64,000 nucleotides of DNA from an uncultured Bacteroidales bacterium (GTDB lineage Bacteria; Bacteroidota; Bacteroidia; Bacteroidales; FEN-979). Numbering within the stretch: position 1 is the first letter of the stretch; the number at the start of each line of letters is the position of its first letter. The stretch is from contig CAISRB010000027.1 in assembly GCA_903887775.1 (NCBI GenBank), positions 62,001 to 126,000 of the forward strand. Direction: 5' to 3'. Positions 43,275 to 51,919 of the stretch are shown here, one piece after another. The notes under the pieces were generated by a model. It was given only the letters and a program-made list of their open reading frames with translations. It was not told where the DNA came from and ran no database searches. Both the position numbers and the translations under genes were made by a program.

Positions 43275-43319
43275 AGATAAGGTCAGGATTGTTTTGAAAG
43301 AAGAGGTAAAATTAGGCAT

Positions 43320-43574
43320 TTCTGCGGGACCGGATGAGCTGCTGTTAATTATTGTGCAAAACTTCAGTTTAATCTCCTCCGGTTAATTTCCTGTTCCTCT
43401 GGGAGTGAACCAGGGCCCGGGGCTCATACCATTTGATCCACATTCCGCGAAACTGACGGAATGAAATTTGCCTGGTATTGAAGAACCTCGCTGCTTACAG
43501 TGGTGAATGCGATCTCGGGGATCAACATAAAAAACAGGTTTTTGAAAAAAAAATGAAAAATAAGTCAATAAAAA
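43320..43574. other. Non-coding gap between gatE and the membrane-protein/regulator pair
   Basis: No convincing gene. A 61-codon minus-strand frame (43383-43568) has no recognisable protein pattern and no promoter. An inverted repeat CATTCCG (43441-43447) / CGGAATG (43457-43463) with a 9-nt loop is present. The GC-richer part (43380-43530) differs from the AT-rich flanks and could be a gene remnant. The start of gatE transcription must lie in the 43275-43330 part; TAATTTTA on the minus strand near 43310 is only a weak -7 match. Confidence 0.5.
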
Positions 43575-43606
43575 TTTGGTTTATGTTATAAACTAGTTTA
43601 TATTTG
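43575..43606 (+). promoter_or_regulatory. Promoter with embedded 16-bp palindromic operator
   Basis: TTTG (43575-43578), 20 bp spacer, TATATTTG (43599-43606), both matching the Bacteroidota consensus. A perfect palindrome TATAAACTAGTTTATA (43587-43602) covers most of the spacer and the first half of the -7 box. A dimeric repressor bound there would block polymerase. The small winged-helix regulator encoded at 44361 is the obvious candidate. Confidence 0.75.
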
Positions 43607-43699
43607 CAACGTGAATAAATATTGAGACCCTGAACACCCCGCTTTCCGGTTTCATGATAAACAGTAAAATAAATGCGGGAACGTAAAAAAACAATCTTT

Positions 43700-44377
43700 A
43701 TGGAAAACTCATTAAACGAAAAAGAAAGCCTTGACCTGATCTCTCAAATGATCAACACGGCGAAGAACAATCTGCAGAAGGGAACAGCAAAGATAATCCT
43801 CCTCTGGGGGTACCTTGTAGCCGGAATCAGTCTTGCGACCTGGGTACTGCTGGAGACCCTTCCCTTTGAAACGCGCTACCATGCATTTTATCTGTGGTTC
43901 CTGATGGTCGCCGGTTACCCGTTCCATTTCATGCTGGTGAAAAAAATCGAACGTGAAAAACTGGTTCGGACCTATATTGAGGGCCTGATGAACAGGGTAT
44001 GGATTGGTTTTACCATTTCCATCCTTATGGTCGTGTTCGGAATGCTCATCGACTCCTTGATCGTCAATACATTTGCAGAAGCAGTAAAGCCAGGCCATGA
44101 ATTCATCCGCTGGTTCCATTGGCTGCTGTTAGTGCCTTTCATGCTTTGCCTGTACGGTTTTGCCTTGTTTGTTTCAGGAAAGGCATATGAATTCAAACCT
44201 CTGACCTATGGCGGGATCTTCTGCTTTGCAGCATGCTTTGTCCTGCTTTTCAGCCTGCACAAGACGGGTGTATACGGCATCCAGCAGTTCACACTGTTCA
44301 TTTCTGCCGTTGTCGGTTTCGTGATCCCGGGTCACCTGCTTAACAGGAAGGAGAAGAACGATGTTCAAGGATCTTGA
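43700..44377 (+). CDS. Membrane protein paired with a winged-helix regulator
   Basis: 225 residues from the ATG at 43700 (an ATG at 43673 would add nine basic residues). A short soluble helix (SLDLISQMINTAKNNLQ) precedes about six membrane segments, arranged in pairs with short loops (for example IILLWGYLVAGISLATWVLL and MLVVFGMLI-type helices). I recognise no transport or enzyme motif. The gene overlaps the downstream regulator by 17 bp, and such membrane protein/regulator pairs recur in Bacteroidota. The regulator probably controls the pair through the palindromic operator. Confidence 0.7.
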   Translation: MENSLNEKESLDLISQMINTAKNNLQKGTAKIILLWGYLVAGISLATWVLLETLPFETRYHAFYLWFLMVAGYPFHFMLVKKIEREKLVRTYIEGLMNRVWIGFTISILMVVFGMLIDSLIVNTFAEAVKPGHEFIRWFHWLLLVPFMLCLYGFALFVSGKAYEFKPLTYGGIFCFAACFVLLFSLHKTGVYGIQQFTLFISAVVGFVIPGHLLNRKEKNDVQGS

Positions 44378-44648
44378 TCCCCTGCTTCATTCACAGCTGC
44401 GGCTTGCTGTGATGTCGCTCCTGATCAGCACTGAAGAAGCCGATTTTGTCTTTATCCGGGAGAAGACCGCTTCCACTGCCGGCAACCTGAGTGTACAGAT
44501 CGAGAAACTGCATGAAGCCGGTTATATCAGCGTGAAAAAATCATTCAAAGGGAAAATGCCAAGGACAACCTGCCGCATCAGCCCGGCAGGAATTTCAGCT
44601 TTTGAGAAATATGTGGAGGCCCTCAGTGAGTATCTTCAGCCGAAATGA
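44361..44648 (+). CDS. Small winged-helix transcriptional regulator
   Basis: 95 residues forming one winged-helix domain. LHSQLRLAVMSLLISTEEA starts helix 1-2. FIREKTASTAGNLSVQIEKL is the helix-turn-helix, and EAGYISVKKSFKGKMPRTT the wing, followed by SPAGISAFEKYVEALSEYL as a likely dimerisation helix. This is the HTH_34 (MarR/ArsR-like) type, without metal-binding cysteines. It overlaps the membrane-protein gene by 17 bp. It likely acts as a dimer on the palindrome TATAAACTAGTTTATA in the promoter, so autoregulation is expected. Confidence 0.85.
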   Translation: MFKDLDPLLHSQLRLAVMSLLISTEEADFVFIREKTASTAGNLSVQIEKLHEAGYISVKKSFKGKMPRTTCRISPAGISAFEKYVEALSEYLQPK

Positions 44649-44673
44649 AATATCTTTGCAGAAATTCCGGTGA

Positions 44674-46197
44674 ATGCACATGCCGATAAAATTTTCCTGG
44701 TACTTTATGCTCTGTCTCATTTTATGGGGTCAGTCAGCTTTGCACGCCCAGGACACGACGAAGATCCTGCTTGAAAAAGGCGACCGCTGGGATTTCAATA
44801 AAGCTATCAGGCCCGATGCCCAGCGCATCATAGGGAATGTGATACTGCGCCACGACAGCGCCCTGATGTATTGCGACAGCGCTTATCTGAATGAAGCTGC
44901 CAATACAGTGTATGCTTACCATAATGTGCATATTCACCTCAGCGATACGCTGAACCTGTTCGGAGATTCACTTACTTATAACGGCAATACAAAGGAAGCA
45001 AGGATCTGGAGCAATGTGAAACTTATCGACAACCAGACTACCCTTACAACCGACACCCTGATCTATGACCGTAAAACACAGATCGCAACATACAATTACT
45101 GGGGCAAGATCGTGAATGAAAAAAACATTCTCATCAGCAAACACGGTTACTACTACACCGACAAAAAGGAATTCTTTTTCAGGAAAAAGGTTTTGTTGCT
45201 GAATCCGGATTATACGATGAAATCCGACACCCTGATGTACAATACTGTGACTTCGGTGGCTTATTTTTACGGGCCTTCGCATATTGTAAGCAAAGACCGC
45301 AAGGATTCGATTTACACCGAGAACGGATGGTACAATACTAAACTGGATATCGCCAGTTTTAAAGAAAGGGCGAAGATTTATCACGAGGCACAGTATCTCA
45401 CCGGCGACAGCATTTACTATGAAAGGAAGCCGGGGAATGGCCAGGTTTTCCGGCATGCAGTTATTTTCGATTCGATTCAGAATATGATGCTTACCGGGAA
45501 TTACGGGGAAATGCATCGCCACCTTGGTTTTGCCTTTATGACCGACAGCGCAGTTGCAATCATGATAGAAAAAAAGACTTCACTGCATATTCATGCCGAT
45601 TCGGTGAAAGCTTATTTCGACACAAACGAGAACATCCGCAGTATATATGCTTATTATAAAGTGAAATTTTTCAGACCCGATCTTCAGGGAATGTGCGATT
45701 CCCTGGCATGGCATAGTAAGGATTCGGCCATGGTAATGTACCATGAACCGGTGATCTGGTCGGTCAAGAACCAGCTTACTGCCGATTCTATAAGGCTGGT
45801 TATGAAAAATGGAACGATAGATACGATGGCACTGTACAATTCTGCTTTCCTTATTTCCCTGGATGATACCGGAAAATACAACCAGATCAAGGGCCGCGAC
45901 ATGGCCGGGTATTTTAAAAAGAATGAGCTGTACAAGATCAAAGTCATCGGAAACGCTGAGTCCGTTTACTGGGGCAGGGAGGAGGATAAAACACTCATCG
46001 GCATCCAGAAGGCTGTTTCGAGTGACATGCTGATCTTTATCACCAACAACCAGCTAAAAAGCATTACTTATCTTGGAAGTACCACCGGAACTATTTATCC
46101 CGAGAAAGACATCAGTCCGTACGACCTCAGATTAAAGAATTTCAAGTGGCTTGAAGACCGGCGGCCAAAGAAGATGAGCGATATATTTGTCTGGTGA
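44674..46197 (+). CDS. OstA/LptA-like periplasmic protein
   Basis: 507 residues with an N-terminal signal peptide (FMLCLILWGQSALHAQ). Most of the protein consists of repeating beta-strands of the OstA/LptA type, seen in runs such as IIGNVILRHDSALMYCDSAY, NVHIHLSDTLNLFGDSLTY and NVKLIDNQTTLTTDTLIYD, each adding a rung to a beta-jellyroll. It probably belongs to the lipopolysaccharide bridge between inner and outer membranes, together with LptD at 48.7 kb. It is 25 bp after the regulator gene but is probably not functionally linked to it. Confidence 0.82.
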   Translation: MHMPIKFSWYFMLCLILWGQSALHAQDTTKILLEKGDRWDFNKAIRPDAQRIIGNVILRHDSALMYCDSAYLNEAANTVYAYHNVHIHLSDTLNLFGDSLTYNGNTKEARIWSNVKLIDNQTTLTTDTLIYDRKTQIATYNYWGKIVNEKNILISKHGYYYTDKKEFFFRKKVLLLNPDYTMKSDTLMYNTVTSVAYFYGPSHIVSKDRKDSIYTENGWYNTKLDIASFKERAKIYHEAQYLTGDSIYYERKPGNGQVFRHAVIFDSIQNMMLTGNYGEMHRHLGFAFMTDSAVAIMIEKKTSLHIHADSVKAYFDTNENIRSIYAYYKVKFFRPDLQGMCDSLAWHSKDSAMVMYHEPVIWSVKNQLTADSIRLVMKNGTIDTMALYNSAFLISLDDTGKYNQIKGRDMAGYFKKNELYKIKVIGNAESVYWGREEDKTLIGIQKAVSSDMLIFITNNQLKSITYLGSTTGTIYPEKDISPYDLRLKNFKWLEDRRPKKMSDIFVW

Positions 46198-46205
46198 AAA
46201 TCAAA

Positions 46206-46328
46206 GGCGAAAAGCGAGATTTTTCTATTCAGCTTTATTCGAATCAGTTACTTCTTTAATTTGCGTGCTCATTTAGGCTTCGTCGAACAATATTTCGCTT
46301 TTCGCCTTTCGCTTTTCGCTTTTCGCTT
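46206..46328. repeat. Composite array with GGCTTCG core and TTTCGCT heptads
   Basis: After a GGCGAAAAGCGAGA patch (46206-46219) and an AT-rich interval, GTGCTCATTTAGGCTTCGTC (46265-46284) is followed by five heptads: TTTCGCT, TTTCGCC, TTTCGCT, TTTCGCT, TTTCGCT (46293-46327). The array ends one base before the MlaD-like stop codon. The GTGCTCATTT-GGCTTCG part matches, in reverse complement, the element at 62573-62595. Confidence 0.85.
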
Positions 46329-47282
46329 TTAAAATACCGAGATCTTCAGATATTTCTTCGGATTGGCTTTGAGATCCTCGATAAGCAGATTGAGGTTGCG
46401 GGCTGCATTTTCCAGGTCGGTATACAATTTCTGATCATTTACCAGTAATCCCAGCGAACCTTCCCCTTTATTTATTTTTTCAAGTGCGGTATTAAGACTT
46501 TTCATGACCAGGTTGACCTGCATTATGGTTGCAGGGATACGTGCCTTGGCCAGGGAATCACTTACATTCGAAAGATTATTGATAATATGGCTGATCTTTT
46601 CGTTGTTTTGTTTAAGGTTTTTACTGATAGACTCTACATTCACGATAATGCCTGCTATATTCTTCCGCTGGGATGAGACCAGGGTATCCAGGTCATATGT
46701 TGCATGTGAGATATTGGAGAGAGCCTCTTTTACATGATCGATTGCCTGAACAAGGCTTTCGCGGGTATTTTTATTAAGCACCTGCTGAACGATTATGACA
46801 ACCGAATCGATTGAACTGATCAGGTTCTCGGCTTTCCGTTTGAGCGGGAGCAGTTGTTTGTTGACTTCAGAACCAAGGGAAGCCTCAACATCATTCAGAA
46901 GCGTATCTCCGTTATTAGCAGCTGTTTTTGAATTCCCAAGTATTATGGCCACTTCCTTAGAACCAAGCAGACTTGAACTCCTTATCCGGGCAATCGAATT
47001 TTTTGGGAAAGGATATTCGTTTTTTATATATAATTCACAGATTATCTTTCCATTATGATGAGGGTCGAATTTCAGAACATTAACCTGGCCGACAGATAAA
47101 CCGTTTAAGGTTACAGGATTTGAAACCACAAGTCCATCCACATTATCATACACGGCATAAAAAAGCCTGCTGGATGTAAACAGTTCTAGACCTTTCAAAT
47201 ACATAAGCCCCCATATCATTACCAGCGTAGCTATAATGAAGACTATACCAATCCTGATTTCCCGTTTATATTTGATCGTCAT
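46329..47282 (-). CDS. MlaD/MCE-family membrane-anchored protein
   Basis: 317 residues. One N-terminal membrane helix (IGIVFIIATLVMIWGLMYL) anchors it. An MCE domain follows at about residues 38-115 (LFYAVYDNVDGLVVSNPVTL, GLSVGQVNVLKFD), then a long predicted coiled coil rich in N, S and L (residues 140-300). MCE proteins form hexameric lipid-transfer tunnels between the membranes. The gene lies 37 bp after the amidase gene on the same strand, a common Bacteroidota pairing. The permease and ATPase partners are not in the window. Confidence 0.88.
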   Translation of the reverse strand: MTIKYKREIRIGIVFIIATLVMIWGLMYLKGLELFTSSRLFYAVYDNVDGLVVSNPVTLNGLSVGQVNVLKFDPHHNGKIICELYIKNEYPFPKNSIARIRSSSLLGSKEVAIILGNSKTAANNGDTLLNDVEASLGSEVNKQLLPLKRKAENLISSIDSVVIIVQQVLNKNTRESLVQAIDHVKEALSNISHATYDLDTLVSSQRKNIAGIIVNVESISKNLKQNNEKISHIINNLSNVSDSLAKARIPATIMQVNLVMKSLNTALEKINKGEGSLGLLVNDQKLYTDLENAARNLNLLIEDLKANPKKYLKISVF

Positions 47283-47319
47283 ACTTTTTTTTACAAATTT
47301 AAACTTAAATCTGATGTTT

Positions 47320-48552
47320 TTATTTTATACCGGGTGTTGACAACGCTTCTTCTTTTGTTATCCTCGAATCATTTTTAAAATAAACCACGAAAGCATCTTT
47401 AAACCCTTTAGCCTTCACCTCTGCAAGCAGCCGTTCAGCGGCAGCCAGACTTGTTTCATCACCAACGGTATATTTGTACATCCCGTTATGCTTGTACATT
47501 CTCACCCCGGAAAGGCCACTGAAGACATGGGAAGAAGTTTCAACTTCAGTTGACATCGATGCGACCTGGACCCGGATGGAGATCTGGCCGGTTGAAGCCG
47601 GTTTTATCATAGCGGCCTGGGAATCCGTATGGGTATCGTCTTTTTTCACTTGCCGGGAATATTGTTTTGCCGGGGAAGAATCAGAGGCAGGCTTTTTGAG
47701 CTGTGTGGTTTCTGGTTTTGGCATGTAAGATTTTGGAAATTGCTGGTTGATTGCCATTTCCGGATGTTCAACATTTTGTTTAAATGTTTTAAATGCCCGG
47801 AAGACCGAGGAGGCGATATATTCCTGGCCCTTGTCGGTGACCATGAAGGTTTCTTCTGAAGGATTGCTCAGATACCCGGTTTCCACGAGAACACTTGGCA
47901 TGGTAGTCTTGTAAAGTACAAGGAAACCGGCCTGCCTTACACCACGGTCATTCATACCTGCCCCCTGCTCAAACTCTTTCTGAACATCGGCTGCAAACTC
48001 CATGCTTTGCTCAAGGTAAGCATCCTGGAACATGGAGAATGTAATATAGGATTCATCCGAGTTAGGGTTAAACCCGTCGTAATGGTTGGCATAATCAGCT
48101 TCCATCAGAATGGATGCATTTTCAGTCTTTGCAATTTCAAGATTTGCCTGGGTCCTGTGCAGCCCCATTACATATGTCTCAGCCCCTTTCAGTGAATGAT
48201 TATTGTTGGCATTGCAATGGATGGAGATAAACAAGTCTGCTTTCATGTCATTTGCAAACTGGGCCCTCCGGTTCAGTTCAACAAATACATCCCGGTCACG
48301 GGTAAAAATAACTTTGACATCCTTGCAATTTTTCTGTATCATATTGCCCAGTTTCAGGGCAATGGCAAGAGCCACATTTTTTTCTTTGGCACGCTTGCCG
48401 ATTGTTCCCGGGTCCTGTCCGCCATGACCTGCATCGATTACCACTCTTTTTATGGCAACTTTCTTCTGGGCCCAGCCGTCACCGCTTGATGTCAATATAA
48501 AAAGACAGGTAAGAAAAAACCAAACAGGAAAATAGGTTGTTGTTTTTTGCAT
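47320..48552 (-). CDS. N-acetylmuramoyl-L-alanine amidase with SPOR-like C-terminus
   Basis: 410 residues with a signal peptide. The Amidase_3 zinc enzyme covers about residues 33-250: VVIDAGHGGQDPGTIG (first His), FISIHCNANNNHS (second His) and VLVETGYLSNPSEE (catalytic Glu). A linker rich in S, K, P and Q follows. The last 80 residues (ISIRVQVASMSTEVE, then YKYTVGDETSLAAAERLL) look like a SPOR domain, which binds denuded glycan at division sites. It cleaves the stem peptide from muramic acid, probably at the septum. Confidence 0.92.
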   Translation of the reverse strand: MQKTTTYFPVWFFLTCLFILTSSGDGWAQKKVAIKRVVIDAGHGGQDPGTIGKRAKEKNVALAIALKLGNMIQKNCKDVKVIFTRDRDVFVELNRRAQFANDMKADLFISIHCNANNNHSLKGAETYVMGLHRTQANLEIAKTENASILMEADYANHYDGFNPNSDESYITFSMFQDAYLEQSMEFAADVQKEFEQGAGMNDRGVRQAGFLVLYKTTMPSVLVETGYLSNPSEETFMVTDKGQEYIASSVFRAFKTFKQNVEHPEMAINQQFPKSYMPKPETTQLKKPASDSSPAKQYSRQVKKDDTHTDSQAAMIKPASTGQISIRVQVASMSTEVETSSHVFSGLSGVRMYKHNGMYKYTVGDETSLAAAERLLAEVKAKGFKDAFVVYFKNDSRITKEEALSTPGIK

Positions 48553-48746
48553 GTGGGGACAGAACTCAGCGCAGATTAAGTAAATACCTGAAAGCCTTTG
48601 TTTTATTGTTAAAGATTCATAAAAAAATCAATAAATCTAAGTATTTTGATTAGTTTTGAACCTCGAAAAACAAGGGTTTTCAGTCTTTAATCCAGTCTGT
48701 TTTCAAAACAAAGATATATTATAAACCTCAGAATACGGAAGAGAAG
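48553..48746. other. Divergent regulatory gap between amidase and lptD
   Basis: An AT-rich 194 bp gap with no gene. A plus-strand TAGTTTTG (48651-48658) fully matches TAnnTTTG and is the best candidate promoter for lptD, leaving a leader of roughly 80 nt; no TTTG -33 box is evident at the right distance. I found no comparable box for the amidase on the minus strand. Confidence 0.45.
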
Positions 48747-51410
48747 TTGTTAACCAAATTATTAACAAGGACTACCTTCTTGCTCCTTTTTGTATTTATG
48801 GGGTTTACGCTTCATGCATTCCAGCCATCCATTCAGGATACTTTAAAGAGTAAGCTTCCCGACAGCTTAAAGGTAATGAGCAAAGCTGATTCCGCTAAGA
48901 GCGACAGCATTCAGAAGAAAAAGCAGTCCGGCGTAAAATTAAAATCGAAAGTAGATTTCAAAGCAACTGATTCTCTGAGATTTGAGGTCGACAAACAAAA
49001 AGTATACATGTTTAAAGATGCTGATGTAAAGTATGAAGATATCAGCATGAAATCGGCCTACCTGGAGATTGATTTTCCAAAAAGTGAGGTTTATGCCACC
49101 GGGGTTCCTGATTCAACGGGGAAGGATCAGGGTATTCCTGATTTTGCGCAGGGAGCACTGTCCTTCAAGTCGAAAGAGATGCGGTATAATTACGACACCA
49201 AACGGGGTTTCATAAAAACTGTATTTACGAAGCAGGACGAGGGGTACCTTCATGGGACGGTGGTCAAGAAAATGGAAAATGACGTGACTTATGTCAAGAA
49301 CGGGGCATATACGACCTGCGACCGTCCTGATGACCCTCATTTTGCATTCCGCTTCGGGAGAGCAAAAGTGATTCCCGGTAAAAGGGTTATCACAGGTCCG
49401 GCCTTTATGGAAATAGCAGGGGTTTCCACGCCGATCATTGTTCCTTTCGGATACTTCCCAAGCCGTTCGGGAAGACATTCCGGCATACTGATGCCTACGT
49501 ACGGCGAAACAGACAACCGGGGTTTCTATTTTCAGAACATGGGTTATTACTGGGCAATAAACCAGTATATGGACCTTACCGTGCAAGGTGACATTTACAC
49601 TCATGGAAGCTGGGCAGTCAGGCCTTCATTACGTTATACGAAACGATATAAATACACCGGGGGGATCAGGTTTGGCTATGCTTTAAACAGGATAGGTTCT
49701 CAGGATGCACCCGACTTTCAAATTAAAAAAGATTTCGAATTTCACTGGAGCCATGCACAGGACTCCAAGGCAAGACCCAGGTCAACTTTCTCTGCGAACG
49801 TGAATATAGTCAGCAACACATACAACCAGTATAATCTTAGTTCCTCCACCCAGAATTACCTGTCAAATACATTCACTTCAAGTGTAAACTATTCGACTAA
49901 TTTTGGCGGCAAGGTGTACCTGAACCTGAACTTCAATCATAACCAGAACACTCTGTCAAAATCGATAAACCTTACCCTTCCCCAGGTGGCATTGTCGGTA
50001 AACCAGTTTTATCCATTCCGTCGAAAAAACCCCGTAGGGAACCTGAAATGGTACGAAAACATCAGTATGAAATATAATCTGGATCTGGAAAACAGGTATT
50101 ATACCTATGACTCCCTGCTTTTCAGGGGGAACTGGATCGACAGCCTGCAAAACGGAATAAGGCATTCCATCCCGATAAGCGCTTCAATACGTGTGCTGAA
50201 ATTTTTCACATGGACCAATTCGGTTAACTTTACCGACAGGATGTATTTTAAAACCATCCGGAAATATTATCAGAAAGACACGATAATCAATGCAGGGGAC
50301 ACCTTACTCCCGGGATACAAGACGCGACAGGTCAGCGGTTTTGCAAATGCCATTGATGCCAGCTTTTCATCATCAATCAACACGAGGATTTATGGCATGT
50401 ACCAGTTCAAAAAGGGGCCGCTTGTTGCTATACGCCATATGGTCACACCTTCACTTTCATTTTCATACTCACCCGATTTCGCCGGCGCAACACTGGGTTA
50501 CTACCGGTATATTGAAAATGACACCAACACGATAAATCCCCAGAAATACTCTATTTTCCAACAGGGCATTTATGGTTCGCCTCCTCAATACAGGGCTGGT
50601 GTTGTGAGTTTTGGATTGAGCAACAACCTTGAAATGAAGGTGCGCAACAGAAAGGATACGGTAACCGGAACCAAAAAGATCCCCCTGATCGATGATCTCA
50701 GTTTGCGTATTTCCTATGACCTTACAAAGGATTCGCTGAATTGGTCACCCTTGCAGCTGTCGGCCCGAAGCACGCTGATGAAGGGGCTGAGTATTCAGTA
50801 CGCTGCGCAGTGGGACATGTATGCACATGATTCCCTTGGACGGAGAATGAATATTACAACTCTGAAAGCATTTAACAAGCTGCTGAAATTTGACAATTCA
50901 AGCGTTGACATAGGATTTAACTACAGCCTTTCTTCTGATAAGTTAAAAAAGAAGAAGCCTGCTCCAACCGTTGCCGCCAACTCAACCCAAGCTCCGGCCC
51001 CGGCTACAACCCAGGAAAAAATTGATGCTGTGCCCGATTATGACTACTATGTCGATTTTGATATACCGTGGAGTTTTAACATCAATTACAACTTCCACTA
51101 CACCAATTCATACAGCTCTGCATATATGCATAATGTTGATCAGGTCGTTCAGACCCTGGGTGTTAGCGGTCAGCTCAATATTACACCAAAATGGAAGATA
51201 TCCCTCACAACAGGATGGGACTTCACACACGGGCAAATTTCTTACACTTCAATTGACGTATACCGCGATCTGCATTGCTGGGAGATGCGATTTGGCTGGA
51301 TACCGAAGGGCGGACAGCAGAGCTGGAGCTTCTCGATCAATATAAAAGCCTCTATGCTACAGGATCTTAAGCTGAATAAAAAGAAAGATTTCCGCGATTT
51401 TACTAATTAA
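48747..51410 (+). CDS. lptD: LPS-assembly protein LptD-like
   Basis: 887 residues. It starts at TTG (48747): no in-frame ATG lies upstream, and the first downstream ATG would delete the signal peptide (TTFLLLFVFMGFTLHAF). The OstA-like N-terminal part (about residues 65-200) contains KVYMFKDADVKYEDI and SFKSKEMRYNYDTKRG, then the LptD plug-type AFMEIAGVSTPIIVPFGYFP. About 600 residues of beta-barrel strands follow, with a P/A-rich loop near residue 745. Bacteroidota LptD is often this long. It inserts lipopolysaccharide into the outer leaflet. Confidence 0.88.
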   Translation: MLTKLLTRTTFLLLFVFMGFTLHAFQPSIQDTLKSKLPDSLKVMSKADSAKSDSIQKKKQSGVKLKSKVDFKATDSLRFEVDKQKVYMFKDADVKYEDISMKSAYLEIDFPKSEVYATGVPDSTGKDQGIPDFAQGALSFKSKEMRYNYDTKRGFIKTVFTKQDEGYLHGTVVKKMENDVTYVKNGAYTTCDRPDDPHFAFRFGRAKVIPGKRVITGPAFMEIAGVSTPIIVPFGYFPSRSGRHSGILMPTYGETDNRGFYFQNMGYYWAINQYMDLTVQGDIYTHGSWAVRPSLRYTKRYKYTGGIRFGYALNRIGSQDAPDFQIKKDFEFHWSHAQDSKARPRSTFSANVNIVSNTYNQYNLSSSTQNYLSNTFTSSVNYSTNFGGKVYLNLNFNHNQNTLSKSINLTLPQVALSVNQFYPFRRKNPVGNLKWYENISMKYNLDLENRYYTYDSLLFRGNWIDSLQNGIRHSIPISASIRVLKFFTWTNSVNFTDRMYFKTIRKYYQKDTIINAGDTLLPGYKTRQVSGFANAIDASFSSSINTRIYGMYQFKKGPLVAIRHMVTPSLSFSYSPDFAGATLGYYRYIENDTNTINPQKYSIFQQGIYGSPPQYRAGVVSFGLSNNLEMKVRNRKDTVTGTKKIPLIDDLSLRISYDLTKDSLNWSPLQLSARSTLMKGLSIQYAAQWDMYAHDSLGRRMNITTLKAFNKLLKFDNSSVDIGFNYSLSSDKLKKKKPAPTVAANSTQAPAPATTQEKIDAVPDYDYYVDFDIPWSFNINYNFHYTNSYSSAYMHNVDQVVQTLGVSGQLNITPKWKISLTTGWDFTHGQISYTSIDVYRDLHCWEMRFGWIPKGGQQSWSFSINIKASMLQDLKLNKKKDFRDFTN

Positions 51411-51534
51411 AAGTAAAGCATGAATTAACAACGATTTCTGACATGAAATACTCATAAGGACTACGCTCATACCAATCGTGAATGTTAATTATGGGTATTC
51501 CATTTGAATAATTTGCAAAAAATAATATTGACAC

Positions 51535-51912
51535 ATGAAAAAAATCATTTCTACTCCTCATGCACCTAAAGCCATTGGGGCATACAGCCAGGCTGTTGAA
51601 GCAAACGGCATGTTATTTATTTCAGGTCAGATCGGCATAGACCCTGCTACCGGGAAACTTGTTGAGGGAGGGATCGAAGAACAAACCAGGCAGGTGATGA
51701 AGAACATCGGGGCTATACTTGATGCGGCAGGATTGACATACAACAATATAGTTAAAACAAGCTGCCTTTTAAGCGACATTGCTAACTTCGGAGCGGTAAA
51801 TTCCGTTTACGGAACCTATTTCCCCGATCAACCTCCTGCACGCGCTGCGTATGCAGTTGCCGGATTACCCCTGGGTTCACTTGTTGAGATAGAAACAATA
51901 GCCTGCAGGTAA
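51535..51912 (+). CDS. ridA: RidA-family enamine/imine deaminase
   Basis: 125 residues, exact family length. APKAIGAYSQAVEANGMLFISGQIGIDP, then the final RAAYAVAGLPLGSLVEIETIA, match RidA, including the arginine and glutamate (RAAYAV, VEIE) needed for 2-iminopropanoate hydrolysis. It removes reactive enamines produced by PLP enzymes. It follows lptD after 124 bp and ends 8 bp from the converging CHAT gene. A TAATTTGC before it is a poor -7 box. Confidence 0.95.
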   Translation: MKKIISTPHAPKAIGAYSQAVEANGMLFISGQIGIDPATGKLVEGGIEEQTRQVMKNIGAILDAAGLTYNNIVKTSCLLSDIANFGAVNSVYGTYFPDQPPARAAYAVAGLPLGSLVEIETIACR

Positions 51913-51919
51913 GCCCGGT

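Noticed and set aside
43383-43568. 61-codon minus-strand frame as a small gene
   Set aside because: No recognisable sequence pattern, no promoter box, proline/glycine-rich random-looking translation; kept only as part of the gap description.
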